This document shows, piece by piece, positions 51,688 to 62,529 of a stretch of DNA of 64,000 nucleotides. Numbering within the stretch: position 1 is the first letter of the stretch; each line of letters opens with the position of its first letter. The notes under the pieces are model-generated. The model was not told where the DNA came from and ran no database searches. It saw only the letters and a list, made by a program, of their open reading frames with translations. Source of the DNA: Heyndrickxia shackletonii (GTDB lineage Bacteria; Bacillota; Bacilli; Bacillales; Bacillaceae_C); contig NZ_LJJC01000015.1 in assembly GCF_001420715.1 (NCBI RefSeq), positions 336,242 to 400,241 on the forward strand, in the 5' to 3' direction. Made by a program: the position numbers and the translations under genes.

Positions 51688-53232
51688 TTATTGTTCTACT
51701 GCTTTTCCTTTATTCGAATCTGAAATGGTGTCTGTCAAATGTTCAATACTTCCACGAACATTATATTTTCCGGATAAGTTTTCTAGCAGCTCTTTCACAT
51801 CGATACCTGAAGATGCTTTCAGCGATTCTTGCAGGCTTGACATTAAGCTTGTGGCATAGCCAGTTACTTTATTGGCTCCGCCTTCACCGCTGCCGCCTCC
51901 AGTATCCACAACAGTAATCTTATCAATATTGCTAAGCGGGCTAGCAACTTGTTTTGCATATTCAGGAAGCATTTTTAAAATCATGTCCATAACAGCTGCC
52001 TGACCAAATTGTTCGAAAGCTTCTGCGATCTTTCTCTTTGCTTCCGCTTCGGCAAGACCCTTTAAACGAATGATTTCGGCTTCCGTTTCCCCTTGTGCTC
52101 TTTGGGCTTCTGCATGTGCCAAACCATCGATACGGACTTTTTCTGCTTCCGCCTTTGCCATGGATTCAATTCGATATTTGTTCGCATCTGCTTCTGCCAT
52201 TTGTCGTGCCTTATCAGCCACTGCAGCCTGCTCAACAGCATAGCGGTCTGCATCCGCTTTTTTCTTCACTTCCGAATCATATTGACGCTCACGACGTAAG
52301 ATTTCTTTCTCCTCAAGTTCAATTTGCTTTTGACGTTCAATGATTTTAATTTGCATTTCCTGTTCCGTTACTTCTTGTTTGGAACGTGCTGTTTCCAAAT
52401 CATATGCTTGGTCTGCTCGCGCTCTTGCAATATCCTGTTCACGGCGGAACTCTGCAATTTTTAATTGATTCATTTTTTCTGCTTCCGCAATTTCCGTCGA
52501 TCTTTCTAATTCCGCTTTTTGTGCGTCTTTTGCAGCTTCTGCACGCTTAATTCTTGTTTCTTTTTCCGCTTCGGCTGTTGCAATATCTGCATCCCTCTTT
52601 ACTTGGGCAATTCGCGGTTTACCTAGAGATTCCAAGTATCCATTTTTATCTCTTACTTCTTTAATGGTAAAGGATACTATTACTAACCCCATTTTCGCTA
52701 AATCCTGGGAAGCAACTCGTTGAACCTCTTGAGAGAATTTATCTCTATTTTTATAAATTTCTTCTACAGTCATCGATCCAAGGATGGAACGGAGATGTCC
52801 CTCCAGTACTTCCTTCGCTTCGTTTTCGCGATCCTGTTTTGTTTTTCCTAAAAATTGTTCTGCTGCAGTAGCAATTTCCCCAATGGAGCCTCCAATTTTA
52901 ATAATCGCTGTTCCATCAGCCATGACCGGCACACCTTGTTCTGTATACACTTCAGGTGTAGTAACCTCTAATTTACTGGATAATAAGCTTAGTGGCTGTG
53001 ACTGTTGGAAAACGGGTAGCACGAAAGTACCGCCGCCGCGAATAATTTTAATTTTATTTCCTGCTTCATCCACATGGACATTTTTTCCGCCAAGATAGCT
53101 TCCTGTAACAATTAATGCCTCATCTGGACTCGCAGTGCGATACTTGGAAATAAATACACCAATTAAAGCAATTAATAAGAATACAACAATGGCAATAACA
53201 ATCCAAATTCCGATCATACCTGATTCAAACAT
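51688..53232 (-). CDS. floT: Flotillin FloT
   Basis: 514 residues with GGGGGAGAAGGTATG-type site (AGGGGGAGAAGGT). One N-terminal membrane segment (about 6-28), an SPFH/PHB domain to about 200, then a long Ala/Glu/Lys/Arg coiled-coil with EAEK/AEA repeats to about 420 and a C-terminal oligomerisation segment. It scaffolds membrane microdomains with NfeD-type partners. It is 19 bases downstream of yuaF, the B. subtilis order. Confidence 0.95.
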   Translation of the reverse strand: MFESGMIGIWIVIAIVVFLLIALIGVFISKYRTASPDEALIVTGSYLGGKNVHVDEAGNKIKIIRGGGTFVLPVFQQSQPLSLLSSKLEVTTPEVYTEQGVPVMADGTAIIKIGGSIGEIATAAEQFLGKTKQDRENEAKEVLEGHLRSILGSMTVEEIYKNRDKFSQEVQRVASQDLAKMGLVIVSFTIKEVRDKNGYLESLGKPRIAQVKRDADIATAEAEKETRIKRAEAAKDAQKAELERSTEIAEAEKMNQLKIAEFRREQDIARARADQAYDLETARSKQEVTEQEMQIKIIERQKQIELEEKEILRRERQYDSEVKKKADADRYAVEQAAVADKARQMAEADANKYRIESMAKAEAEKVRIDGLAHAEAQRAQGETEAEIIRLKGLAEAEAKRKIAEAFEQFGQAAVMDMILKMLPEYAKQVASPLSNIDKITVVDTGGGSGEGGANKVTGYATSLMSSLQESLKASSGIDVKELLENLSGKYNVRGSIEHLTDTISDSNKGKAVEQ

Positions 53233-53250
53233 ACCTTCTCCCCCTATCTC

Positions 53251-53793
53251 TTATTCTTCATAATGCAATTGATTATTTTCATATGAAACTACATATAGTA
53301 CACCATTTTTCACTTCAATCACCAGGACCTGAGTGCCTTCTTCTATTGGAGCATTTTTTACGCTGGCGGCTGGTTTGGCAATCGTTCCACTTTTGCTTTC
53401 AATCACAACTTCGCCAAATCCATCTTCAGGGATGGAAATAATCGTCTTTCCGATTCTCCCTTTTAAAGAATCCTCCGTGTAAGCAAGGGATTCTTCCGCT
53501 GAGGATAGTGGAATGAGCACAAACATGTTTAGTAATGTGTCCAAGACGAGTGCGATAATGGCAGATATGGCAATTATAAGTGCACTTGAAATAGAAGTTG
53601 CAAGCTCTAATATATATCCGCTTGCGGAAAAAAATGTGATGAATGATAGCACTAAAGTCGGGTGTAAAAAGTTTAGCCCTTCTCCTAAACCATGCAGCAC
53701 GTCACCGAAAAAAATATAAAGAATGGTTAAGACACCTGATACAATTAATAAAACTAAGTAAATGGTCTCGATTGGTGTTCCGAATATCGTCAT
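53251..53793 (-). CDS. yuaF: NfeD-type membrane protein YuaF
   Basis: 180 residues from the ATG at 53793 (GAAGGA 9 bases upstream); ATGs at 53802 and 53799 are alternatives. Four membrane segments are followed by a soluble OB-fold (EDSLKGRIGKTIISIPEDGFGEVVIES), as in B. subtilis YuaF. It works with FloT in membrane microdomains. A SigW-type promoter lies about 75 bases upstream. Confidence 0.92.
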   Translation of the reverse strand: MTIFGTPIETIYLVLLIVSGVLTILYIFFGDVLHGLGEGLNFLHPTLVLSFITFFSASGYILELATSISSALIIAISAIIALVLDTLLNMFVLIPLSSAEESLAYTEDSLKGRIGKTIISIPEDGFGEVVIESKSGTIAKPAASVKNAPIEEGTQVLVIEVKNGVLYVVSYENNQLHYEE

Positions 53794-53868
53794 TCTCATC
53801 ATTCCTTCAGATTGAACTTTTACATCATTTTTATGTCTTTCTCCTTTCTCTATTTTCCTACTAATATT

Positions 53869-53895
53869 TACGGGGCATCCAGAACTTTGGTTTCA
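53869..53895 (-). promoter_or_regulatory. SigW-like promoter of yuaF-floT
   Basis: TGAAAC (minus, 53895-53890) and CGTA (53872-53869) with a 17-base spacer resemble the Bacillus SigW consensus TGAAAC-N16-CGTA. The B. subtilis yuaF-floT operon is SigW-controlled, so this fits. Confidence 0.6.
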
Positions 53896-53973
53896 TATTA
53901 TTTTTAAAATTTTTAACCATTACCTCTAAATTTATCTCGGTAGTACAAGGGACACATTTTTTCCCTTCTTCCA

Positions 53974-54001
53974 TAAAAAATTCTGCCTAATGGCTAGGCA
54001 G
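53974..54001 (-). terminator. Terminator of the hexapeptide-repeat gene
   Basis: CTGCCTA and TAGGCAG around ATGGC, followed on the minus strand by six T residues. The stem reaches the edge of the coding end. Confidence 0.8.
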
Positions 54002-54002
54002 T

Positions 54003-54713
54003 CTATATAAAAAATGGTGTATTTTTTCGATACGATTTGCCCAATCGATAATAATGGTCAACAATCTCCTGATTTAGTCCTTTAAATTTTTCCGGCACAG
54101 GTGGCAATGCGTCTGCTTGTTCCTGTTTCCATACTGCTTTACCTGGTTCTATGAAACGTCCATCTGATATTTTGACATCATTTGTTACCGTTGCCCCATG
54201 CATAATCACGCAGTTCTTTCCAATCGTCGCACCGTAAATGGATACCCCTTCCCCGATGAAGGTATTTCTCCCTATATACAGTGGACCATGCGGCTGGGCA
54301 TGATGCAAAATACTCACCTCATCCCCAATATACACACCATATTTTTTCCCTTTCACATCTACGTGCTGGTTTGGATGACAATGTATAACGACAAAATCTT
54401 GAATATTTGTTTTTTTACCAATAAAGTAAGGCGTTGAAGAATCAGCACGAATCAAATTGTTCCAGCCAATAAAACAATCATCTTCAACTCGGACATCTCC
54501 GAATATATACGAATTTGGTCCCACCACAGCGTTAACACTAATCTTTGGATATTCTGCATTTGGATTTTCTTCAATTGGAGGATTAAAAGAGAGAATTTGC
54601 CTTTGTGGATAGACTCCTGTTTGTTTAAACTTAAGATCCTCACCACCTACAGGTTGTTGCTGTCTCATTGCAGGAGGATAAGGATAGTATGGGTAGCCTT
54701 GATAGTATTGCAT
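54003..54713 (-). CDS. Gamma-carbonic-anhydrase-like protein
   Basis: 236 residues. The N-terminus is Tyr/Pro/Gln-rich (about 1-20). A left-handed beta-helix follows (SYIFGDVRVEDDCFIGWNNL, YIGRNTFIGEGVSIYGATIG). VVIHCHPNQHVDVKGKKYGV and SILHHAQPHGP place His residues like the zinc ligands of Cam/CcmM gamma-carbonic anhydrases, including the acidic-loop-like insertion. The window also has dabAB, so an inorganic-carbon role is plausible, but activity is unproven. No operon partners. Confidence 0.78.
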   Translation of the reverse strand: MQYYQGYPYYPYPPAMRQQQPVGGEDLKFKQTGVYPQRQILSFNPPIEENPNAEYPKISVNAVVGPNSYIFGDVRVEDDCFIGWNNLIRADSSTPYFIGKKTNIQDFVVIHCHPNQHVDVKGKKYGVYIGDEVSILHHAQPHGPLYIGRNTFIGEGVSIYGATIGKNCVIMHGATVTNDVKISDGRFIEPGKAVWKQEQADALPPVPEKFKGLNQEIVDHYYRLGKSYRKNTPFFI

Positions 54714-54807
54714 ATGAAGTCCCTCCCCATCTTGTATAATTGTATCAATACATGGGTATTCGCTGTGAAGAGAAAATATTCATAATGAAATATTTGGGTG
54801 GTTTAGT

Positions 54808-54988
54808 ACGGACACCAGATCCGTTATCTGTGACAAAAAGGGGGTATTTCTAATGTTTGCGGACATAGGATCCGTTATTTAGCATAAAAACAGTGATTTC
54901 TATGTGTTTTTTCATAAATAACGTACCCTGTGTCCGCTAGACTCTTAAATTAAGGTCATTTTATAAAAATAACGGATTCTCTGTCCGC
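54808..54988. repeat. Four-unit CCGTTAT/TGTCCG repeat array, family A
   Basis: Units at 54808-54834, 54859-54879, 54917-54937 and 54969-54988 pair CCGTTAT with CGGACA, the first two in one orientation and the last two inverted. It shares TCTGTGACAAAAAGGGGG-type sequence with the 28696-28947 array. It lies between the hexapeptide gene and the transporter gene. Confidence 0.7.
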
Positions 54989-55020
54989 TTAAGATTGTTC
55001 ATTTAGGGAAATCCCCATAC

Positions 55021-55662
55021 TTAAGATACTGCAGAGCTTCCTTGAGCATTATTTTTTGATTCTTGCTTCCGAGTCACACTCACCAATAAATAAACAATTG
55101 GTGTTGCCACAATGGAAGCAAGGAATTTAAATACATATTGTGTAAAAATAAGTGTTACGAGTACAGCTAATGGCATTGTTCCCATGAATGCAATCGCTAT
55201 AAAAATAGTTGTATCCACTAGCTGACTTAACATAGTTGAAGCATTGTTCCTTAGCCATAGCTTCTTCGTACCATGCTTTTTCTTCAATTTGTTAAAAACA
55301 AAAACATCTAAGTTTTGACTGACTGCATACGATGCTAGGCTTGCTACAATCACTCTGAAGCTCCCGCCTAAAATGGTTTTAAACTCTGATTGATGTCCGA
55401 AAACGGGGGCAGCCGGCAATTGAATTGTAATAAAAATAAAGATTAAAGCAAGTACTTGTGTGATTAGGCCAGCTTGAACCGTTTTTCTCCCTGTTTCCTT
55501 TCCATACACCTCAACAATGACATCCACAATCGGATAGGTAAAAATATAGATGACAACTGCTGCAGGTAAAACTGCCAGGTGGCCAATGCTAAACAGCTTC
55601 ACCGCTACAATATTTGCCAGAATTAATAAACCGACAAATAATCCATTTAAATATAATAACAT
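55021..55662 (-). CDS. Queuosine precursor transporter, YhhQ family
   Basis: 213 residues from the ATG at 55662, one base after the queF stop; a frame to 55698 overlaps queF and has no ribosome site. About six membrane segments, with ILANIVAVKLFSIG, TYPIVDVIVEVYGKETGRKTVQAG and the conserved Asn/Ser-rich QLVDTTIFIAIAF of YhhQ/VUT transporters. It imports preQ0/preQ1-type precursors. It shares a transcript with queF behind a preQ1 riboswitch, which supports the substrate. B. subtilis YpdP is the likely equivalent. Confidence 0.88.
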   Translation of the reverse strand: MLLYLNGLFVGLLILANIVAVKLFSIGHLAVLPAAVVIYIFTYPIVDVIVEVYGKETGRKTVQAGLITQVLALIFIFITIQLPAAPVFGHQSEFKTILGGSFRVIVASLASYAVSQNLDVFVFNKLKKKHGTKKLWLRNNASTMLSQLVDTTIFIAIAFMGTMPLAVLVTLIFTQYVFKFLASIVATPIVYLLVSVTRKQESKNNAQGSSAVS

Positions 55663-55663
55663 C

Positions 55664-56164
55664 TTATCGGTTATCCACTTTCTCTGGATATAAATCATGA
55701 TTCATTAAGCGGAAATTGGCCATTTCCTCATACTTCGTTCCCGGTCTACCATAATTGCAATAAGGATCAATAGAAATACCGCCACGAGGCGTAAATTTCC
55801 CCCATACCTCAATATAACGCGGATCTAAAAGTTTAATAAGATCATTCATAATAATGTTCACACAATCCTCGTGGAAATCTCCATGATTTCTAAAACTAAA
55901 TAGATAAAGCTTCAGAGATTTACTCTCGACAATCTTTTTATCTGGTATGTAGCTGATATACATGGTTGCATAGTCTGGCTGGCTTGTAATGGGACATAGT
56001 GATGTGAACTCCGGACAGTTAAACTTTACAAAATAATCCCGATTCGAATGTAAATTATCTACGGATTCTAAAATTTCGGGAGAATACTCAAATTTGTACT
56101 TGGTACCTTGATTCCCTAACAAGGTTAAATCCTTTAACCCTTCTTCCTGTTTTCTTCCTGACAT
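55664..56164 (-). CDS. queF: NADPH-dependent 7-cyano-7-deazaguanine reductase QueF
   Basis: 166 residues behind [38 protein letters not shown] holds the nucleophile Cys and its T-fold partners; [23 protein letters not shown] is the QueF signature. It reduces preQ0 to preQ1 in queuosine synthesis. It is a short unimodular form. It is translated with a transporter gene and controlled by a preQ1 riboswitch. Confidence 0.95.
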   Translation of the reverse strand: MSGRKQEEGLKDLTLLGNQGTKYKFEYSPEILESVDNLHSNRDYFVKFNCPEFTSLCPITSQPDYATMYISYIPDKKIVESKSLKLYLFSFRNHGDFHEDCVNIIMNDLIKLLDPRYIEVWGKFTPRGGISIDPYCNYGRPGTKYEEMANFRLMNHDLYPEKVDNR

Positions 56165-56235
56165 AAAAAAAGCCTCCTTAAGATGTACCTTGACATTTTA
56201 GAGAGGGAATTTTCCATAGCAAACATATTAAAATG

Positions 56236-56271
56236 GATAAAAGAAAAGCCATGCCCATTATGGACATGGCT
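56236..56271 (-). terminator. Terminator of the preQ1 riboswitch
   Basis: AGCCATGTCCA and TGGGCATGGCT pair around a three-base loop with one mismatch, and TTTTCTTTT follows on the minus strand. It lies between the preQ1 aptamer and queF, so it is the likely expression platform. Confidence 0.82.
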
Positions 56272-56286
56272 ATAATTGTCATGTAT

Positions 56287-56326
56287 CCATAGTTTTTTAT
56301 AGAGGGTTTTGTGCTATGAACCTCTC
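56287..56326 (-). ncRNA. preQ1-I riboswitch
   Basis: The minus strand reads AGAGGTTCATAG, then ACAAAACCCTCTAT and AAAAAACTATGG: the preQ1-I core with P1 (AGAGG/CCTCT), the A-rich tail and the pseudoknot pairing. It lies upstream of a terminator and queF, the classic arrangement. Ligand binding is expected to favour termination when preQ1 is plentiful. Confidence 0.88.
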
Positions 56327-56400
56327 CCGTCATGTTCGGGTATTTAATTGAACATAAATAGAATATTAAATTCTTTACAGTCCGTCAACTAGAAATTTTA

Positions 56401-57552
<1,152 letters not shown>

Positions 57553-57556
57553 CTAA

Positions 57557-57652
57557 GGCTTCTTTCTTAAACTATGTTGCTTTTGTAAACGAAAACCTTA
57601 TAGAAATCCTTATTTGGGTTAAGAATGAATACTCTTTTTAAGAAAAGTTGCC
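57557..57652. repeat. MITE-like repeat, family B, inside the mcc operon
   Basis: Starts GGCTTCTTTCTTAAAC and ends TTAAGAAAAGTTGCC; the ends are inverted copies (GGC-N-CTTTTCTTAA). About 96 bp between mccA and mccB, so it may affect the distal gene. Confidence 0.65.
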
Positions 57653-57708
57653 CCGGAGATAAGTTTAAGATTTTATAACATTTACGAAAAACAACAATTT
57701 ATACGAAA

Positions 57709-58626
57709 TCAGCCTTCATATATTTTGCTACTAATGTAACGTTCGCTGCTATCCGGAAAAATGGTTACTATATTTGTTCCAGGTTTTGCTATTGCTGCCT
57801 CACGAAGACACGCTTCCAACGCTGCTCCCGAAGAGCTGCCTACTAAAAGACCCTCTAGTTTTGCCAATTCAGCCAAACGAGTGAATGCCGCTTCATCCGG
57901 AATGGTATGGATTGCATCAAAATAATTCCGGTCCATAAAAGGCGGCAGAAATTCCATCCCAATTCCCTCTGTTCGATGCGATCCCGACTCGCCGCCATTT
58001 AAAATCGACCCTTCAGGCTCTACTATAACCGTCTTCACATTTGGGAGTTTTTCTTTCAAATATCTAGAGGTCCCCATAAATGTCCCACCGGAGCCAGCTC
58101 CAGCAACAAAAATATGAACATTCCCATCAAGTGCTTCATAAATTTCAGGTCCAAGACTTGCATAATACGTATCCGGATTAGCATAGTTTTGGAACTGACC
58201 TGGATAAAACGCACCCGGAATCGTTTCTAATAATTCCTTCGCTTTGGCAATCGCACCTTCCATCCCCAGTTCAGTTGGAGTATTTACGACTTTTGCCCCA
58301 AGCGCCCTCATTAATGTTTGTTTCTCAAGGCTGAATTTTTCCGGTACCACAAATATAGCTTGAACACCAAATTGAATAGCCGCAAGTGCTAGACCAATTC
58401 CCGTGTTTCCGGCTGTCGGCTCAATAATGGTTCCGCCTTTTTTCAGCTTTCCTTCCGCAAAGGCTATTTTCAACAAATACTGCCCTAAACGATCCTTTAC
58501 ACTACCACCAGGATTAAAATATTCAAGTTTCGCAAATAAACGTACACCCTCTGGCAATGTAAAGTTTGTAATCTCCACCAATGGTGTATTGCCTATTAAT
58601 TCATGCACATTTCGCGCGTATTTCAT
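57709..58626 (-). CDS. mccA: Cystathionine beta-synthase, O-acetylserine-dependent
   Basis: 305 residues from the ATG at 58626 (GAGGTTTTAAAG), overruling an upstream frame to 58707 that overlaps luxS. The PLP site is EYFNPGGSVKDRLGQ with the Schiff-base Lys, and PTAGNTGIGLALAA and AGAGSGGTFMG bind the substrate and phosphate. It condenses homocysteine with O-acetylserine. It matches B. subtilis MccA, 16 bases after luxS. Confidence 0.93.
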   Translation of the reverse strand: MKYARNVHELIGNTPLVEITNFTLPEGVRLFAKLEYFNPGGSVKDRLGQYLLKIAFAEGKLKKGGTIIEPTAGNTGIGLALAAIQFGVQAIFVVPEKFSLEKQTLMRALGAKVVNTPTELGMEGAIAKAKELLETIPGAFYPGQFQNYANPDTYYASLGPEIYEALDGNVHIFVAGAGSGGTFMGTSRYLKEKLPNVKTVIVEPEGSILNGGESGSHRTEGIGMEFLPPFMDRNYFDAIHTIPDEAAFTRLAELAKLEGLLVGSSSGAALEACLREAAIAKPGTNIVTIFPDSSERYISSKIYEG

Positions 58627-58642
58627 CTTTAAAACCTCTTTT

Positions 58643-59113
58643 TTATGCAAAGATTTCTTTCCATTCGTTTCTCTTAGACAGCATTTTTCTAGCAATCTCT
58701 TGTGCACCTTCTAAGCTATGGCTAGCAGCCCATCCGCACTGTACTTCATTACATGCAGGTACTTCAGTTGCTGTTAGAACATCATTTAACGTTTTTTCAA
58801 GTATTTCCAGAACTGCTTCGTAATCATCATGATTGATTACGGATAAATAAAAGCCTGTTTGGCACCCCATAGGGCTGATATCCACAATTTTATCTGTATG
58901 ATTGCGGCTAAATTCTGCCATCATATGCTCTAAGGAATGTAATGCAGGCATTTCCATATGTTCTTTATTTGGTTGGCAGAAACGGATGTCATATTTATGA
59001 ATAACATCACCGTTCACACCTTCTTTCACTCCAGCCAACCGTACAAATGGTGCTTTTACCTTTGTATGATCTAAATTAAAGCTTTCTACATTCATTTTCT
59101 TTTGTGTTGTCAT
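58643..59113 (-). CDS. luxS: S-ribosylhomocysteine lyase LuxS
   Basis: 156 residues behind GAGAGGAGAAATGATTC. The metal site [10 protein letters not shown] (HxxEH) and the Cys motifs [10 protein letters not shown] and [10 protein letters not shown] are intact. It splits S-ribosylhomocysteine into homocysteine and DPD, the AI-2 precursor. Its ATG overlaps the yrrT stop by 4 bases. In B. subtilis luxS is elsewhere; here it sits where mtnN would be, joining the SAM cycle to cysteine synthesis. Confidence 0.96.
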   Translation of the reverse strand: MTTQKKMNVESFNLDHTKVKAPFVRLAGVKEGVNGDVIHKYDIRFCQPNKEHMEMPALHSLEHMMAEFSRNHTDKIVDISPMGCQTGFYLSVINHDDYEAVLEILEKTLNDVLTATEVPACNEVQCGWAASHSLEGAQEIARKMLSKRNEWKEIFA

Positions 59114-59763
59114 GAATCATTTCTCCTCTCTTTTTTGGCATCCATTAACCAAACAAATGGATTTAATCGTGTAAATGAAACTTCAAATCCGTATTTATCA
59201 AATATATGTTGCAAAACAGGAATGGTTGTATAATATTCCCGCTGTAAATCTTCTGCAAGTCTATGAAAATTCCTTTTTAAAGATTCCCGGATTTTTTCTT
59301 GTTTGGCTTCCTCTGTCGGGAAAACGGTATCCGCAAAAAGAATGCGGCCGCCTTCATTTAATAAATTACTATATTTTCGAATTGCCTTATCTTTTTCTTC
59401 ATCTGTTAAATGATGGAACGCATAGGTGCTGACAATGGTATCGATTTTAGCATCTATTTGCGGAAACTCTAAGAAATCCCCATCTAAAATAGTAATGTTT
59501 TTTAATTTTTGTTTTGCAATTGCCCTCATCCCTTCAGATGGTTCAATTCCAAAAACATTTAATCCTTTATTATTTAACCTTGCTGTTAAATTCCCAGTAC
59601 CTACTCCAAATTCAAGTACGGTACCTGTGGATTTTTCGGCTACAGTTGAAAGTATCTTGTCATAATCTATAAAAACTTCTTCATATTCAGGGTCATGTCC
59701 GGTAACAGTTTCATCATAAGAATGGGACCATTCATCAAAAAGCTCATTGAACTCTCTACCCAT
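59110..59763 (-). CDS. yrrT: SAM-dependent methyltransferase YrrT
   Basis: 217 residues from the ATG at 59763 (GAGGGAATTGAG), whose [17 protein letters not shown] start aligns with B. subtilis YrrT; the frame opens further upstream to 59847. Motif I is [15 protein letters not shown], with [14 protein letters not shown] and [12 protein letters not shown] later. Acceptor unknown. It heads the yrrT-luxS-mccA-mccB operon. Confidence 0.9.
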   Translation of the reverse strand: MGREFNELFDEWSHSYDETVTGHDPEYEEVFIDYDKILSTVAEKSTGTVLEFGVGTGNLTARLNNKGLNVFGIEPSEGMRAIAKQKLKNITILDGDFLEFPQIDAKIDTIVSTYAFHHLTDEEKDKAIRKYSNLLNEGGRILFADTVFPTEEAKQEKIRESLKRNFHRLAEDLQREYYTTIPVLQHIFDKYGFEVSFTRLNPFVWLMDAKKERRNDS

Positions 59764-59850
59764 CTCAATTCCCTCATTTCCTATAAAATAACTCAGAATT
59801 AACTTTAGCATGATTTTCTCAAAAGAGCAATCTTGAATAATTGGCAAAAT

Positions 59851-59886
59851 AAAAACACCCCAATACCATTATCAGGGTGTTTTTGA
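59851..59886 (-). terminator. Terminator of dabA
   Basis: AAAAACACCC and GGGTGTTTTT pair perfectly around a 14-base loop, T-rich on the minus strand. It separates dabBA from the yrrT operon. Confidence 0.85.
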
Positions 59887-59907
59887 GTTATCTAAGTTAA
59901 TTAGTCT

Positions 59908-62529
59908 TTACCAATTTTCCCACAGACCTTTTGGATCAACACTGGCAAGTCTAACCCATCCATTTTGAACTTTTTCTTGAAATGCGGTGTTATTATTTAA
60001 TAACCGTTTTATATATTCCGTAGGTGCTTGAATAACGATCAGCAAACGAAGCGGAGAATGAAAATACTCATTATCTGATTGCATGACGGATTGCCAAGGT
60101 AATCCGGCTAACAAATCGCTTGCATTCCCTTGCATGACGCCGAGACCAGCTGTAATTGTTTGGGTTGTTTTATTTCCACTGCCGTAATAGTGAGGAGCTA
60201 CGGTAGAAGCGTAATATTGCAGATTAATCCATTGAGCAACTGTACCAGCCCCGGCAATAATACCAGCTAACAGATCACCATTTTCATCTTCCTTCCAATC
60301 ATAATTATGAAGGAAGGCTCTGCCTTCTAATTCAGCGTTCTGAGTAAGTTCACGTTTTCCGATAATTAAAGCGGCATTACGAGCTAATCCCCATTCCGGA
60401 CGTATCTCACTCCAATCCTGAGCAAATCGATGTGCCTCATCTGTTGGATTTTTATGTTTTGAATGGAAATTAGGTAATTGTGTTAAACGTTCCGCATTTG
60501 CATTGTCGCTTACTTTCGTTAAAATAGCTTCCAATCGATCAAACGCAACTTGAGCGGATGTTGTAAGTTCCGGTACATAAATCCAATGCAATTCCTCCAC
60601 CGCCGTGTTATGCTCAGCTGCTACGAAAACCGTATCTTCAGGGATTTCCATTCCTTCTTCTAAAAGAGCTGCTCGGACTTCCGGAAGGTTGCATAACTCT
60701 GCCAATACCCTTGCATTGAATCCGCTTGATGCGCCACCACAGGCACCACAATCAAGAGAGGATGCATACGGATTATTGATACTTTGACTACCGTGCCCGC
60801 AAAAAACAACTAATGGTGAAAGGTTGTTTGTTAATCCCATCAGTTTCAGAGCATGACGTGCATATTTTACCTTTTCTTCTTCCGTAAATCCAACAGGTAA
60901 CCCCGCTTCTTTTTCATGAACATGGTTAATGGAGAGTTTTGTTTCGGGTTTCCGTACCCAATTTTCACGGAGGTTCCGTATAAATCGATCTGCTGTTCGT
61001 GGAACAAAACTTCGTGTTACCATTTGCAAACTAAGCAAGGGTCCACTTACCTCGGGTAAAATCAAGTTTGCAAGTAAATGATGCTTCATTGTTTTGAATG
61101 TATGACCTAATGAATTTACCGCATTCTTACGTTGTTGGTATCGATTGAGTTCATTTGCATCTTGCAACTCTTTTATGGCATGTTCCGGCTTAGATATGAC
61201 CGGCAGGGAAGGATGGCTATGTTTACTGCCAAGTTCACTAGTTGCGATCGGTAACCCAAAAAAGCCAGCAATTCCAATTGTTTCAAACGGACCTTCTTTT
61301 TCAAGATGGCGACGAAAACGTTCTGAACGAACATCTATACAGAATGCGAGCTGAGCTAATGCAGTTTTTTTATGATTAGCATGGGTTGAGAGGATCTTCT
61401 CACTTAATTGATCTTTGTATGTTTGTTCCCATGCCTCAAGCCATATTTTCCTACGAACCATATCATCAAACTGATAGGCAAATGTTAAATATTCGTCCTG
61501 ATCCTTTAAAGACATCTGTGACCATTCATCTATAGAAAGCTGTCCCCAGTGAATCCAAGATGCTATAAGGGAAACATTCGAAACCTTTTTCTTTGATTGT
61601 TGATTGGACAAAGGTACATAAGGTTGTAGGAGAGCCCACTCCATTGAGATTCGGATAGCTAAATATTCTATTAAGAGTGCATGTTCCTGACTTGATTGTT
61701 GTGAACGCCACATTAGCATTCCTGCCCAGCCAGGTAACGAAAGTAAATGACCTTCAAGATAATGTTGAATCTCTTGTTTTGGGATTTCTAGCGCGGACAG
61801 CGCTACTTCTAAAGCAGTATTTGCATCTTTTGGCCAATCCTTTAGACTTTTGCGCAGACTTTTACTGATGGCAGGATCATACGGAATAAGCTGTCGCCAT
61901 GCTGGATAGAACCCGTCCTCACGATTCGGCATTGTCCAAGTTGCCTGGGATTCATCAAGATATAACTTACACCACTTGATCATGTAATAATCAAGAATAT
62001 CTGCCAGTTTTTCTCCACTCTGTTGTTTTACATTCATACTTAATGGTTGCAAAAAAGCCTTTTCGGAACTCTCTGTATTCCATTCCTTTAGATCCGCATC
62101 CAATTTTTCCAGCTCAGATGATGAGAGAAGCTCAGAGGGTAACTTATCTAATGTTAATGCTGCACGACAATATCGTTCTGCTACCTGCCGAGATATGTGA
62201 AAAGAATGAGAATCTAGCCAACGCTGCAGTGCCATTTCTACAAAAGCCTCATCAATCTCACCTTTCCTTTTCGCAGATTGGATCATAGAAGCACTAGGAT
62301 ATATATCAACATCCCGTGTATTCTTTAGCCACCGTGCTACCTGTTCAAAAGAAAGTTTTTCGAGTCCCATCCATGGACTGCGTGCTGCAAACGTAGAAAT
62401 CGGCCAAAGTGGTGCAATAACTCGACTGGCTGATTCAACTAAAACACGAATGTCACTTTCTTGAAAATCTATATTATCGTCTTTCTGTTTTACATCATCT
62501 TTATTTATGACAGATGTTACACTCATCAT
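59908..62529 (-). CDS. dabA: Inorganic carbon transporter subunit DabA (UPF0753)
   Basis: 873 residues. Its ATG overlaps the dabB stop (AAATGATG) behind GGAGGTAAT. Zinc-site residues of the beta-carbonic-anhydrase-like core are present: AFCIDVRSERFRRHLE (Cys and Asp) and VVFCGHGSQS (His) with LDCGACGG (Cys). DabA hydrates CO2 in one direction on the cytosolic side, coupled to proton flow through DabB. Length matches the family. Confidence 0.93.
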   Translation of the reverse strand: MMSVTSVINKDDVKQKDDNIDFQESDIRVLVESASRVIAPLWPISTFAARSPWMGLEKLSFEQVARWLKNTRDVDIYPSASMIQSAKRKGEIDEAFVEMALQRWLDSHSFHISRQVAERYCRAALTLDKLPSELLSSSELEKLDADLKEWNTESSEKAFLQPLSMNVKQQSGEKLADILDYYMIKWCKLYLDESQATWTMPNREDGFYPAWRQLIPYDPAISKSLRKSLKDWPKDANTALEVALSALEIPKQEIQHYLEGHLLSLPGWAGMLMWRSQQSSQEHALLIEYLAIRISMEWALLQPYVPLSNQQSKKKVSNVSLIASWIHWGQLSIDEWSQMSLKDQDEYLTFAYQFDDMVRRKIWLEAWEQTYKDQLSEKILSTHANHKKTALAQLAFCIDVRSERFRRHLEKEGPFETIGIAGFFGLPIATSELGSKHSHPSLPVISKPEHAIKELQDANELNRYQQRKNAVNSLGHTFKTMKHHLLANLILPEVSGPLLSLQMVTRSFVPRTADRFIRNLRENWVRKPETKLSINHVHEKEAGLPVGFTEEEKVKYARHALKLMGLTNNLSPLVVFCGHGSQSINNPYASSLDCGACGGASSGFNARVLAELCNLPEVRAALLEEGMEIPEDTVFVAAEHNTAVEELHWIYVPELTTSAQVAFDRLEAILTKVSDNANAERLTQLPNFHSKHKNPTDEAHRFAQDWSEIRPEWGLARNAALIIGKRELTQNAELEGRAFLHNYDWKEDENGDLLAGIIAGAGTVAQWINLQYYASTVAPHYYGSGNKTTQTITAGLGVMQGNASDLLAGLPWQSVMQSDNEYFHSPLRLLIVIQAPTEYIKRLLNNNTAFQEKVQNGWVRLASVDPKGLWENW

